The notes under the pieces: generated by a model
Databases searched by the model: none
What the model was told of the DNA's origin: nothing
Seen by the model: the letters and a program-made list of their open reading frames with translations, nothing else
Shown: in pieces, positions 17,601-24,291 of the stretch
How the letters are laid out: the number at the start of each line of letters is the position of its first letter
Numbering within the stretch: the first letter of the stretch is position 1
Made by a program: the position numbers and the translations under genes
Source: Acidimicrobiia bacterium
GTDB taxonomy: Bacteria; Actinomycetota; Acidimicrobiia; Acidimicrobiales; Bin134
Assembly: GCA_022825005.1 (NCBI GenBank)
Contig: JAJDYU010000053.1
Span: 56,001-120,000 of the forward strand
DNA length: 64,000 nucleotides
Direction: 5' to 3'

Positions 17601-18188
17601 CCGAACCAAGTCGGACAGCCGGGTGAGGTTGGCCTCGGAGGCGGCCAGCCTCCGCTCTGACTTCTCCTTCCGGCGGCGATATTTCAATACGCCGGCGGCC
17701 TCTTCGATAACCGCCCGACGGTCCTCGGGCCGCGCGCTCAAAACCCCCTCGATCTGGCGCTGGGAAACGATCACATGCTGTTGGCGGCCAACACCGGAGT
17801 CGCTCAGCAGCTCTTGGATGTCAAGCAGGCGGCAAGGCACCCCGTTGATGGCATAAGTGCTGTCTCCGCTGCGAAACAGCGTGCGGGTAATGGTCACCTC
17901 TTCGAATTCGATGGGCAGGAGACGAGAGGTGTTGTCGATGCTCAATGACACCTCTGCTCGACCCAGGCCCGCTCGGGAGGCGGTCCCGGCGAAGATGACG
18001 TCGTCCATCTTGGCCGAGCGCACCGACGTCGGGGCTTGTGCACCCAGGGCCCAGGCCACCGCGTCGACCACATTGGACTTGCCGCTGCCGTTCGGACCTA
18101 CGATCACAGTCACACCGGGCTCGAATACCAGCGTGGTGGAATCGGCGAAGGATTTGAACCCCTTGAGTGTCAACGCCTTCAAGAACAC
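14694..18188 (-). CDS. smc: Chromosome segregation protein SMC
   Basis: SMC is the condensin ATPase that organises and segregates replicated chromosomes. The 1164-residue protein has Walker A VGPNGSGKSNVVDAVAWALG at about 32, a long coiled coil, the hinge (about 510-620, including GIEGVLGTLLELVEV), the second coil, and the C-terminal ATPase lobe with LSGGERSLTALAFLFAVF and Walker B YVMDEVEAALDDVNLHRF. GTG start with TAGGGT 7 nt upstream and no Shine-Dalgarno, so a leaderless message is likely. It lies between mutM and htrA-ftsY as in other actinobacteria. Confidence 0.97.
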   Translation of the reverse strand: MFLKALTLKGFKSFADSTTLVFEPGVTVIVGPNGSGKSNVVDAVAWALGAQAPTSVRSAKMDDVIFAGTASRAGLGRAEVSLSIDNTSRLLPIEFEEVTITRTLFRSGDSTYAINGVPCRLLDIQELLSDSGVGRQQHVIVSQRQIEGVLSARPEDRRAVIEEAAGVLKYRRRKEKSERRLAASEANLTRLSDLVREIRRQLRPLERQAEAARRHGDLLVELSGLRRYLAGQEINQLRRRVRQLTQDQAADRCEMQKLAVEAEALDRDVAAAEAHLSAADGQDISDALMRFEGITERLRGLEALLSERRLRLQRDRNAGVDEDVVATLEAESNRLASELLEVENSAAALEPAAAAVAGAEEELEQLRLAFDEQWGDQGVSDSESDAPRIMGEIRVLEASIHRDQAEAGRLGQNLEVLEGRRQDLVEELDRCWAEANDAETARRSLVQEHELAERAVQEARTAREQHNAALGKAVGDLQAWEARRDALALALDEARDQSGAQRLVGIEGVLGTLLELVEVDRGWEAAFEAAAGEAIAAVIATDTEVAMRAIATLEADSVSGAVLALGGSAPMAAGPSVGEPLRPRVRSSVDGVDHLLDALIGPVGVLESSDQAAAAAVANPAGVVVTRRGDRFSSSGWRVGVRRSGATTGLLEEAKDASAGAREAVDAAEQMLAMADQRLEETEQEEARTREAARDHLDALDAFRARANSVERELRDAEVGIGALGPRGSELDARIDEDRRRLSDLHQELPQHQAKEAEQRARAESMYRDRDELSQKSQAVGSLRSDYQVKAAGVEERRRLLTAQRDDIERRLSQMAQARAEAASRREAVDQRLAIVDQITGLVAERTQQATGQLEELRHRRAEESEAARAAAQRLEGLRSQRAEAEARLGQCRERDQSAEIELAEAGIRLEAATDRCRRELDCEPAEAVAAECPPMEPGIAPADRIRALEQELRIMGPVNPLALEEYEALSERFEFTQGQIDDIRQSRRELRKVIRKIDEEIVSVFSSAYADVARNFADLFQTLFPGGEGKLRLTQPDALLDTGVEIEARPSGKNIRRLSLLSGGERSLTALAFLFAVFRSRPSPFYVMDEVEAALDDVNLHRFLHLVDEFRADAQLLIVSHQKRTMEAADCLYGVSMKPGGSSKVLSERVVVASEPKVLLEQG

Positions 18189-18195
18189 CTATGCG

Positions 18196-18201
18196 ACCCT
18201 A
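18196..18201 (-). promoter_or_regulatory. Leaderless-type -10 box of smc
   Basis: Minus-strand TAGGGT followed by 7 nt and then the smc GTG. The TANNNT-N6-7-start arrangement is the known signature of actinobacterial leaderless promoters. The same hexamer and spacing occur at xth. Confidence 0.5.
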
Positions 18202-18207
18202 TCCAGC

Positions 18208-18240
18208 GGAGGGCCGCGATTAGTGGAACTCGCGGCCTCC
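18208..18240 (-). terminator. Hairpin between mutM-like gene and smc
   Basis: An 11-bp GC-rich stem (GGAGGCCGCGA with its complement, one bulged G) around a 10-base loop lies 15 nt after the stop of the mutM-like gene. There is no T-run. It probably ends the acpP-rnc-mutM transcript ahead of the smc promoter. Confidence 0.5.
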
Positions 18241-18254
18241 TAGAGGGTTAGGGT

Positions 18255-19100
18255 TCAGATCTGGCACTGCTCGCAGTAATACGTCCAACGACGGCGGAAG
18301 CGGTATTTCTGGATAGGGCGGTGGCAGCGAGGACAAGGCCGGCCCTTTTGTCCTGCCTGCTTGAACACGTTGAGGTATTCCTCATAGCCGCCCGGCTGGC
18401 CGTGCACGTCTAGGTAGTGACCATCCTCCAGCGTCGCCCCCCTGTGCTTGGCCGCGTCGTGGAGCGTCTCCACCATCGCCCGGTGCAGCCGCCTCACCTC
18501 CTGGGGACCCAACGAGTTGGGCAATCGGTCGAAACGCAAACCAGCCGCGAAAAGAATCTCGTCGGAGTACACCTCGCCCAGTCCGACTACAACGCGATCA
18601 TCGGTCAGCACGGCCTTCAGCTTGGCGTCCTGGGCCAGGAGGATCTGGCCGAACATTCGCCAGGGGACCGGCTGATCGAGGGGGTCAATGCCCAGCCCAT
18701 CCAGTTCGGGGACTTCGTCGACCAGCTTTTCGGCGTTGGCCAGGAAAAGCTCGGCATCTCCTGGCTCATCCACCAGCCGGAGCTGTCCGCTCTTGGTGAA
18801 CGTGATGGATAGAGCGGTGTTGGGTTCGACGTCGTCCCGGTTGGCGTGACGCCGCAGCTGGCCGCCGGTGCCCAAGTGAGCCACAACCACGTCTTCGCTG
18901 TCCAGGCTCATGATCAAGAACAACCCCCGACGGCGCACGCCGGTGATCTTCATCTTCTCCAGTCGGTTGCCGAACTTCTTGGGGCCTCCGGACCGCTTGG
19001 CATACCCCGAGTCCATGACCTCCACCGACTTGATGCGAAGACCAGACAGCTCCCTGTCCAGATCGCGACGGATGGTCTCGATTTCCGGCAATGCGATCAT
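18255..19100 (-). CDS. Fpg/MutM-family DNA-binding protein lacking catalytic residues
   Basis: The 281-residue protein has the Fpg/Nei architecture: N-terminal beta sandwich, helix-two-turn-helix, and a C-terminal zinc finger (CPRCHRP...YYCEQCQI). ATG 19100 is the start because AGGAG lies 8 nt upstream. In Fpg enzymes the mature N-terminal Pro and the next Glu are catalytic (PELPE); here the protein begins M-IALPEIET. The lyase Lys of the RRGKY strand is replaced in RRRGLFLIM, and the Asn of GIGNIY is Glu in GLGEVYSDEIL. Finger Arg and Cys residues remain. It may bind damaged DNA without the usual lyase chemistry. It occupies the normal mutM place between rnc and smc. Confidence 0.85.
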   Translation of the reverse strand: MIALPEIETIRRDLDRELSGLRIKSVEVMDSGYAKRSGGPKKFGNRLEKMKITGVRRRGLFLIMSLDSEDVVVAHLGTGGQLRRHANRDDVEPNTALSITFTKSGQLRLVDEPGDAELFLANAEKLVDEVPELDGLGIDPLDQPVPWRMFGQILLAQDAKLKAVLTDDRVVVGLGEVYSDEILFAAGLRFDRLPNSLGPQEVRRLHRAMVETLHDAAKHRGATLEDGHYLDVHGQPGGYEEYLNVFKQAGQKGRPCPRCHRPIQKYRFRRRWTYYCEQCQI

Positions 19101-19128
19101 CGGGTCACTCCTACTCGTACTGATGAGA

Positions 19129-19851
19129 TCACGAGGCTGCTCCGGTGCCGACGGCAACCGCCTCAGAGTCCAGGGTCTGCCAGGTTGATGCCGCCGCGGC
19201 CTGCTCGGCCTGCTTCTTCGACCGGCCCTCACCCCGCCCTCGCTCCTCGCCGTTCATATAAACAATGGCGAGGAATTGCTTGGCGTGATCGGGTCCCTTC
19301 TCAGACAGGCGATACTCCGGGGCATCGAATCCGCTGCGGGCGCAGTACTCCTGCAATCTGGTTTTGAAATCTCGGATACCGGGACCCTCAGCCGCTCCGG
19401 AGATGCGATCGGCCAGCCATCCCCGGACCAGGTCGATCAGGACTTCCCAGGAAGCATCCAGATAGACCGCCCCGATCACTGCCTCCATGGCATCGGAGAG
19501 AATCGACTGCTTCTCCCGCCCCCCAGACGCCTCCTCCCCCCGCCCAAGGCGAAGGGCCTTTCCCAGTTGCAATTCGACAGCCAGATCGGCCAGCGTTTCG
19601 GCCCGGACCACCTCGGCTCGCAGGGGAGCCAACTGGCCCTCGGCCATCTGGGGGTAGGCGGCGTATATGTGGTCGGTTACCACTAGGGCTAACACGGCGT
19701 CGCCCAAGAACTCCAGCCGCTCGTTAGAGGAAACCCCGGCGTGATCAGCGCACCAAGATCGATGGGTCAACGCCTCGACCAGCAAGCTGGGCTGGGTGAA
19801 GCGATAGCCGAGGCGGTCGGCTAGAGCAGCGAGGTCGGGGTCAGAAGTCAG
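19129..19851 (-). CDS. rnc: Ribonuclease III, apparent CTG start
   Basis: RNase III cuts double-stranded RNA, including rRNA precursors. The catalytic motif NERLEFLGDAVLALVVTDH, the second acidic site (DAMEAVIGAVYLD) and a C-terminal dsRNA-binding domain (DFKTRLQEYCARSG, GRSKKQAEQAAAASTWQ) are clear. The first standard initiator is TTG 19785, but the conserved LADRLGYRFTQPSLLVEALT begins upstream of it. The only candidate in frame is CTG 19851, which overlaps the acpP stop (CTGA). From there the protein has 240 residues, the normal length. Confidence 0.92.
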   Translation of the reverse strand: MTSDPDLAALADRLGYRFTQPSLLVEALTHRSWCADHAGVSSNERLEFLGDAVLALVVTDHIYAAYPQMAEGQLAPLRAEVVRAETLADLAVELQLGKALRLGRGEEASGGREKQSILSDAMEAVIGAVYLDASWEVLIDLVRGWLADRISGAAEGPGIRDFKTRLQEYCARSGFDAPEYRLSEKGPDHAKQFLAIVYMNGEERGRGEGRSKKQAEQAAAASTWQTLDSEAVAVGTGAAS

Positions 19852-20147
19852 GAGCTTCGGCTCAGACGGCCGTGGACATAGTCGACGGCATCACGCACCG
19901 TCTTGAGATCCTCCAAGTCTTCGTCGTCGATGCTGAATCCAACCGTCCTCTCGCTCAATTCCTCTTCTAACGTCTCGACCAGTTCGATGAGCGCGAGTGA
20001 GTCGGCATCCAGGTCGTCGGCAAAGGCCTGGCCCTCCGAAATTCTGTCAGGAGAGATCTCCAAAATGTCGGCCAAACACTCGGTTACGAGGCTCAATACC
20101 CCGTCGCGATCCAGCGGACTCTGTTCGACATGGGTTTCGGATGGCAC
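19848..20147 (-). CDS. acpP: Acyl carrier protein
   Basis: ACP carries growing acyl chains on a phosphopantetheine arm. The 99-residue acidic protein has the attachment site in DDLDADSLALIELVETLEEE (the Ser of DSL) and a normal four-helix layout. It is longer than the 78-residue E. coli form through an extended N-terminus and a short C-terminal tail. GTG start. plsX, which uses acyl-ACP, is directly upstream, and rnc overlaps its stop; plsX-acpP-rnc-smc is a familiar order. Confidence 0.95.
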   Translation of the reverse strand: MPSETHVEQSPLDRDGVLSLVTECLADILEISPDRISEGQAFADDLDADSLALIELVETLEEELSERTVGFSIDDEDLEDLKTVRDAVDYVHGRLSRSS

Positions 20148-20184
20148 GTCATCTCCGAGCGGTTCAGCAACACGGCGCCCGGAA

Positions 20185-20190
20185 AGTATA
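20185..20190 (-). promoter_or_regulatory. -10 box upstream of acpP
   Basis: Minus-strand TATACT lies in the 88-bp plsX-acpP gap, 38 nt before the acpP start. The -35 region is not recognisable. It suggests an internal promoter for acpP-rnc-mutM. Confidence 0.4.
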
Positions 20191-20235
20191 CGTCAGCCAG
20201 CCTCGGTTCCCACCCACCGGGGGCAGATGAAACCC

Positions 20236-21231
20236 CTATTCAGAAGACAGGATTCGCCGCAAGGAGCCCACGGTGTCGCGCTCGGCCAACTCATGGGCCA
20301 CTTGGATGGCGTTGGCCAACGCCGTAGGCGAGGAGGCACCGTGGCTGATAATGCTGACACCGCTCACCCCCAGCAAGATGGCACCGCCCACTGAGTCGGG
20401 GCTGAACTCCTCATAGAGCGGTCCAAGCGCCGGGGCCAGCAGTTTGGCCCCCTGACGGGCCTCATCAGAGGAGTCGAACGCGCCCAGCAAGGCGCCGATC
20501 AACTGCTTGGCCACCCCCTCGGCGGTCTTCAAGGCCACGTTTCCGGTGAATCCGTCGGTGACGATCACATCCACGAGGTCTTCCAACAGGTCTCGTCCCT
20601 CGACATTGCCCGCGAACACCGCACCCGTCCGGGCCTGCCAGTCTTGGTCCTCCAATAGCTCGAAAGCCTCCTTTACCAAGGGCGAGCCTTTGCCGGCCTC
20701 CTCGCCGTTGGACAAGAGCCCGACTCTGGGCTCCTCCACGCCCCACCGGTCGCGGCAGTAGACCGCGCCCATCTGGGCGAACTGCACCAGCCAACTGGCA
20801 CTGCACTCGGTGTTGGCTCCCGAGTCCAGCAGCACATTGGGCCACGGGCGGCCGGGAACAAGGATCGGAGTGGCGATAGCCGGCCGGGACACCCCTCGGA
20901 TCCGGCCCATTCTCAGCAGAGACGCGGCCATGGCTGCTCCGGTGTTTCCGGCGCTGACCATGGCCGCGGCCCGGCCGTCGCGGACGGCTTCGGCCGCCCG
21001 AACTACGGAGGAGTCCTTCATCTTGCGGACGCTGGAAGCCCCCTCAGCCCCCATGGCAATGGTCTGCGATGCGGGGATCACCTCGAATTCCCCAGATCCG
21101 GTCAGCTGCTCAGGTTGTCCCACCAGCAGTATGGGTATGCCCCGCTCGGCGGCGATTCGGACACCGGCCAACACCGACTGAGGGGCATCGTCACCCCCCA
21201 TTGCATCCACGGCGACGGGAAGCGATGTCAA
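20236..21231 (-). CDS. plsX: Phosphate acyltransferase PlsX
   Basis: PlsX converts acyl-ACP to acyl-phosphate, the first step of phospholipid synthesis in most bacteria. The 331-residue protein shows the family signatures PVAVDAMGGDDAPQSVLAG, MVSAGNTGAAMAASLLRMGR, LDSGANTECSASWLVQFAQM and VTDGFTGNVALKTAEG. The start is TTG with AAGGGG about 7 nt upstream; no better start exists because the next GTG would cut into the conserved strand. It lies between rpmF and acpP. Confidence 0.96.
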   Translation of the reverse strand: MTSLPVAVDAMGGDDAPQSVLAGVRIAAERGIPILLVGQPEQLTGSGEFEVIPASQTIAMGAEGASSVRKMKDSSVVRAAEAVRDGRAAAMVSAGNTGAAMAASLLRMGRIRGVSRPAIATPILVPGRPWPNVLLDSGANTECSASWLVQFAQMGAVYCRDRWGVEEPRVGLLSNGEEAGKGSPLVKEAFELLEDQDWQARTGAVFAGNVEGRDLLEDLVDVIVTDGFTGNVALKTAEGVAKQLIGALLGAFDSSDEARQGAKLLAPALGPLYEEFSPDSVGGAILLGVSGVSIISHGASSPTALANAIQVAHELAERDTVGSLRRILSSE

Positions 21232-21263
21232 TTGACGCCCCTTATGTGATTGCAGAGGACGGC

Positions 21264-21443
21264 TTAGGCCACTTCAACCGCTTCACGCCCGGCGTACCAG
21301 CCGCACACCTTGCACACTCGGTGCGGCCGCTTGACTGCTCCGCAGCGGGGGCATGTGCTCTGCGCCGGTGCAGACACTCGCCAGGCCGCAGCCCGGCGGC
21401 TGCGCCCCTTGGCTTTGGATGTCTTCTTCTTGGGTACAGCCAT
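21264..21443 (-). CDS. rpmF: 50S ribosomal protein L32
   Basis: The minus-strand frame from ATG 21443 to TAA 21264 encodes 59 residues beginning MAVPKKKTSKAKGRSRRAAA, with the zinc-finger pairs CPRCG and CKVCG and the ending WYAGREAVEVA. This is the zinc-binding form of L32. AGGA lies 8 nt upstream. It sits between the DUF177 (YceD) gene and plsX, the canonical rpmF place. Confidence 0.96.
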   Translation of the reverse strand: MAVPKKKTSKAKGRSRRAAAWRVSAPAQSTCPRCGAVKRPHRVCKVCGWYAGREAVEVA

Positions 21444-21513
21444 CGAACGGTCCTACATGTGAGGGGAAAAGGCCGCGCCCTGAACAGAAACGGCGCGAAC
21501 GCAACGAACAATT

Positions 21514-22011
21514 TTACTTCCCGGTACGCAGCGCGTCTAACGCAGCCCAGCGGGGGTCTTTGGGACGGTCTTCGGGAGAGGGCTCAGGCTGGTTCATGGG
21601 GTAGGAATCAGGTGCCGGCCCGACACAGTCTTCGGAGCAAAGGGGGGCGATGGGCAGGGCGAGGACTAGGCAGTCTCGAACCATCGGGGTCAAGTCCACT
21701 TCTCCGTCATGAATCGGATACGTCTCTTCATCGGTAGGGGCGGTGGCGTACATCTCCCGCAGGTCCTGTTGCACTGTCTGCTCTATGGGCTCCAGACACC
21801 GCCGACATGACCCGCGCCATCCAGCATGAAGCAAACCGCTCACCTCCAGGCCGCTTATGGCCGACTCCAGATGGAGGTGGAGATCAACCGGCCCGTGTAC
21901 CACGGCATCGGAATTGGACAGGTCGTCGAAGTGGGCCTGGAGCGAGATGTCCCGTTGCGAGCCGGGGCGGCGCAGCAATTCTGCCACCGGCACAACCAGC
22001 TGGCTCGACAT
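21514..22011 (-). CDS. yceD: YceD/DUF177 family protein, metal-binding type
   Basis: The 165-residue protein belongs to DUF177, which is linked to 23S rRNA accumulation and is nearly always followed by rpmF. Two cysteine pairs (CRRC about residue 69, and CSEDC in the C-terminal half) look like a metal site. The C-terminus is the usual DPRWAALDALR motif. It lies between the SepIVA-like gene and rpmF, matching mycobacterial order. Confidence 0.9.
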   Translation of the reverse strand: MSSQLVVPVAELLRRPGSQRDISLQAHFDDLSNSDAVVHGPVDLHLHLESAISGLEVSGLLHAGWRGSCRRCLEPIEQTVQQDLREMYATAPTDEETYPIHDGEVDLTPMVRDCLVLALPIAPLCSEDCVGPAPDSYPMNQPEPSPEDRPKDPRWAALDALRTGK

Positions 22012-22029
22012 GGCGCCTCCTCCCGCGGC

Positions 22030-22620
22030 TCAGCCCAAGGTGTCCTGATCGAAGAAGCCGTCGTCGGGCTCCGGTTCCGGCTCGGGGCCATAGGCCCGCA
22101 CCAGGTCGGCCAGCGGGTCGCCTTGTAGTCGAGTGCGGGCTTCCTTGACGGTGTTCAGGATTCGCTCCAAGGCGTTCTCGAAGCTGCCCAGCTTGGTGTC
22201 GCAGTAATCCTCGGTCTCCAAGCGCAGCCGTCGAGCGGTGGCTTCGGCCTCTTCCACCATTCGCCGGGCCCGCTGCTCGGCCGCCTTGACCACTTCAGTC
22301 CGCTGCACCATGGCCTCGGCCTGGGTTCGAGCGGCCACCAAGATCTCGTCTCCTTCCCGGTGGACCCTCTTCAAGAAGTCCTCACGTTCTTTCAGGAGCC
22401 AACGGGCCGCCCGCATCTCCTCGGGAAGACGGTTCAGGCAATTCTGAAGTAGCTCGAGGACTTCTTCTTTGTTGATCATGGAGGACGCCGACAGCGGCAT
22501 CGGCCGGGCGGCGTCAATCAACTCGATCGCCCGTCGCAACAGCAGATCGAACTCGGGGTCCACAAACGTCCCGGCAGATGTTTGGTGCGTTGCCGTTGTG
22601 TTGGGGTCGATATCAGTCAT
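22030..22620 (-). CDS. DivIVA-like coiled-coil protein (SepIVA-like)
   Basis: The 196-residue protein begins with a disordered stretch, then from about residue 22 a helical region (DPEFDLLLRRAIELIDAARP) and a long coiled coil rich in Glu, Arg and Ala (about 70-165), ending in an acidic tail. It resembles the actinobacterial septum factor SepIVA, which is found beside the DUF177 gene as here. A role in cell division or envelope growth is inferred. The start overlaps the end of coaD by 8 bp. Confidence 0.75.
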   Translation of the reverse strand: MTDIDPNTTATHQTSAGTFVDPEFDLLLRRAIELIDAARPMPLSASSMINKEEVLELLQNCLNRLPEEMRAARWLLKEREDFLKRVHREGDEILVAARTQAEAMVQRTEVVKAAEQRARRMVEEAEATARRLRLETEDYCDTKLGSFENALERILNTVKEARTRLQGDPLADLVRAYGPEPEPEPDDGFFDQDTLG

Positions 22621-23092
22621 CTGGGTACCTCTCGATCAGTCGTTTGGCCACCGGCGGGGGGACCATTGAGTCAATCTGCTGGCCGAAGCGGGCGAGCTCG
22701 CGTATCAGCTTGGAGGCCAGAAACGAGTGCTTGCTGGCTGAGGGGATAAACAGGGTGTGAACCCCGGAGACGGCCTGGTTCATCTGGGCCATCTGAAGCT
22801 CGTTCTCGAAATCCGATACCGCCCTGAGGCCTTTCACGATGAAATCCACGCCCTCCCTGGTGGCCAAGTCCACAACCAGGCTGGCGAACATGGTGGTCCG
22901 CACATTGGGCAGGTGGGCGAAGCACTCCTCCAGCATCGCCTCGCGCTCATCCAACTCGAACAGGGGGGTCTTCTGCGGGTTGGCGACCGCGGCCACGATC
23001 ACCTCTTCGAACAGGCGCGCCGCGGTCTCAACGATCTCCATATGACCGTTGTGGATTGGATCAAATGATCCGGGGAACAGGACACGCGTCAC
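22613..23092 (-). CDS. coaD: Phosphopantetheine adenylyltransferase
   Basis: CoaD makes dephospho-CoA from 4'-phosphopantetheine and ATP. Start is GTG 23092, giving VTRVLFPGSFDPIHNGHMEI with CAGGAGA 7 nt upstream; the longer frame is spurious. The 159-residue product has the nucleotidyltransferase HxGH (HNGH) and the second motif KGLRAVSDFENELQMAQMNQ, then SSSxxR-like residues in FLASKLIRELARFG. It lies between rsmD and the SepIVA-like gene. Confidence 0.96.
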   Translation of the reverse strand: MTRVLFPGSFDPIHNGHMEIVETAARLFEEVIVAAVANPQKTPLFELDEREAMLEECFAHLPNVRTTMFASLVVDLATREGVDFIVKGLRAVSDFENELQMAQMNQAVSGVHTLFIPSASKHSFLASKLIRELARFGQQIDSMVPPPVAKRLIERYPDD

Positions 23093-23118
23093 GCAGGGTC
23101 TCCTGGGGTCTTCGGTTG

Positions 23119-23643
23119 CTATCGCCGGGTGGCGATCACCACAACGGTACCCGCGTAGCGCCGCTGTTTTACGACATCCCAGTCGGGTCCGAGCTCTACT
23201 GCCTGTTCGGACTCGGCCACCACCGTGTCTGCGGGGATCCGGGACAGCAGTTCTGGCCAAGCGTCGAACCGGTAGGGGGGGTCGCACAGCACCACGTCAT
23301 AGCCATCGCCCAGCCCAGGAAGCTCCTTCATGACCTCTCCGGGCACCACCCGGCAGCGGTCGTTGAAACCGGTGGCTTCGATGTTGGCCTTCAATGCGGC
23401 CAGCGCAGGCGGCGCCGATTCAACGAACGTGGCCGAAGCTGCTCCTCGGGACACGGCTTCCAATCCCAGCGCCCCCGATCCGGCGTACAGGTCCAACACA
23501 TCGGCACCTTCCAGGCAGCCTTGGCTGTGCAGCGAGTTGAAGACCGCCTCTCGGACCCTGCTGGTGGTGGGCCGCACGTCCGAGCCCTCCGGGGTGCTCA
23601 ACCTCCGCCCCCGGGCCTCCCCGGCGATGATCCGAAGGGTCAT
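23119..23643 (-). CDS. rsmD: 16S rRNA (guanine966-N2)-methyltransferase RsmD
   Basis: RsmD methylates G966 of 16S rRNA. Start is ATG 23643 (MTLRIIAGEARGRRLSTPEG), overlapping the upstream GNAT stop as ATGA. The 174-residue protein shows RPTTSRVREAVFNSL, SAM motif I VLDLYAGSGALGLEAVSRGA and the catalytic DPPY in VVLCDPPYRFDAW. The rsmD-coaD pair is standard. Confidence 0.95.
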   Translation of the reverse strand: MTLRIIAGEARGRRLSTPEGSDVRPTTSRVREAVFNSLHSQGCLEGADVLDLYAGSGALGLEAVSRGAASATFVESAPPALAALKANIEATGFNDRCRVVPGEVMKELPGLGDGYDVVLCDPPYRFDAWPELLSRIPADTVVAESEQAVELGPDWDVVKQRRYAGTVVVIATRR

Positions 23644-24275
23644 CGCTGTCCGGGGGGGCGCGGTTCTCGGGCCATGGGAGTGATGAGCACCCCTTCGCCT
23701 ATTGTGAATTCCCCGATGGACTCGAATCCGTGGCGGCGATAGAAGCCCACGTTGGCCGGGTTGCTGGACTCCAGGTAGGCCAGCTCTCCCACCCGATCGC
23801 AGCGATCCAGCATCGGGGCCAGCACCTTGCTTCCCAATCCCTTGCTCTGCTGGGCCGCAGACGTGCCCAACACCGCCAAATACCAATGGGGCTCGACCAG
23901 CCGGGCCTGGTGCATCTGGCCCAGAGCCTCCATGCGAGATGGGGCCAGATCCCCCAAGAGATCGGTCATCATGGCGACGAACGCCTTTTGGCCTTCAGAC
24001 TCCCCTCGATCGGTCTCTTCGGATCCCGTTGACGAGTTCTCCTGGCCCTGAGGGGGCTGCCAGTAGGCCACGCAGCCATCGATCCGGGTGCCATGGTGCT
24101 CTGAACCGGGCGGCTGTCGGTCGATGGCGAACCCCCACCAGCGCGCCAGGGAACTAAAGCGGGCGGCATCGTCGGGAAACACCCACTTCATCAGCGGATC
24201 CTGCTCGAAGGCATCAGCCCAGATCTCTGCGATCTGGTCGCGCCGCTCCATTCCCATTCGCACGATCTCCAACAC
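23640..24275 (-). CDS. GNAT-family N-acetyltransferase
   Basis: The 211-residue protein shows GNAT features in its C-terminal half: the acetyl-CoA loop SAAQQSKGLGSKVLAPMLDR (Q/RxxGxG/A type) and the ESSNPANVGFYRRHGFESIG motif with conserved Asn and Tyr. The substrate is unknown. The start is GTG 24275 with GGGAGG almost touching it, so TTG 24272 or GTG 24263 are alternatives. It is coupled to rsmD by ATGA, which could hint at a translation-related substrate, but this is guesswork. Confidence 0.82.
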   Translation of the reverse strand: MLEIVRMGMERRDQIAEIWADAFEQDPLMKWVFPDDAARFSSLARWWGFAIDRQPPGSEHHGTRIDGCVAYWQPPQGQENSSTGSEETDRGESEGQKAFVAMMTDLLGDLAPSRMEALGQMHQARLVEPHWYLAVLGTSAAQQSKGLGSKVLAPMLDRCDRVGELAYLESSNPANVGFYRRHGFESIGEFTIGEGVLITPMAREPRPPGQR

Positions 24276-24291
24276 GGTGCCTCCCAGGGTT

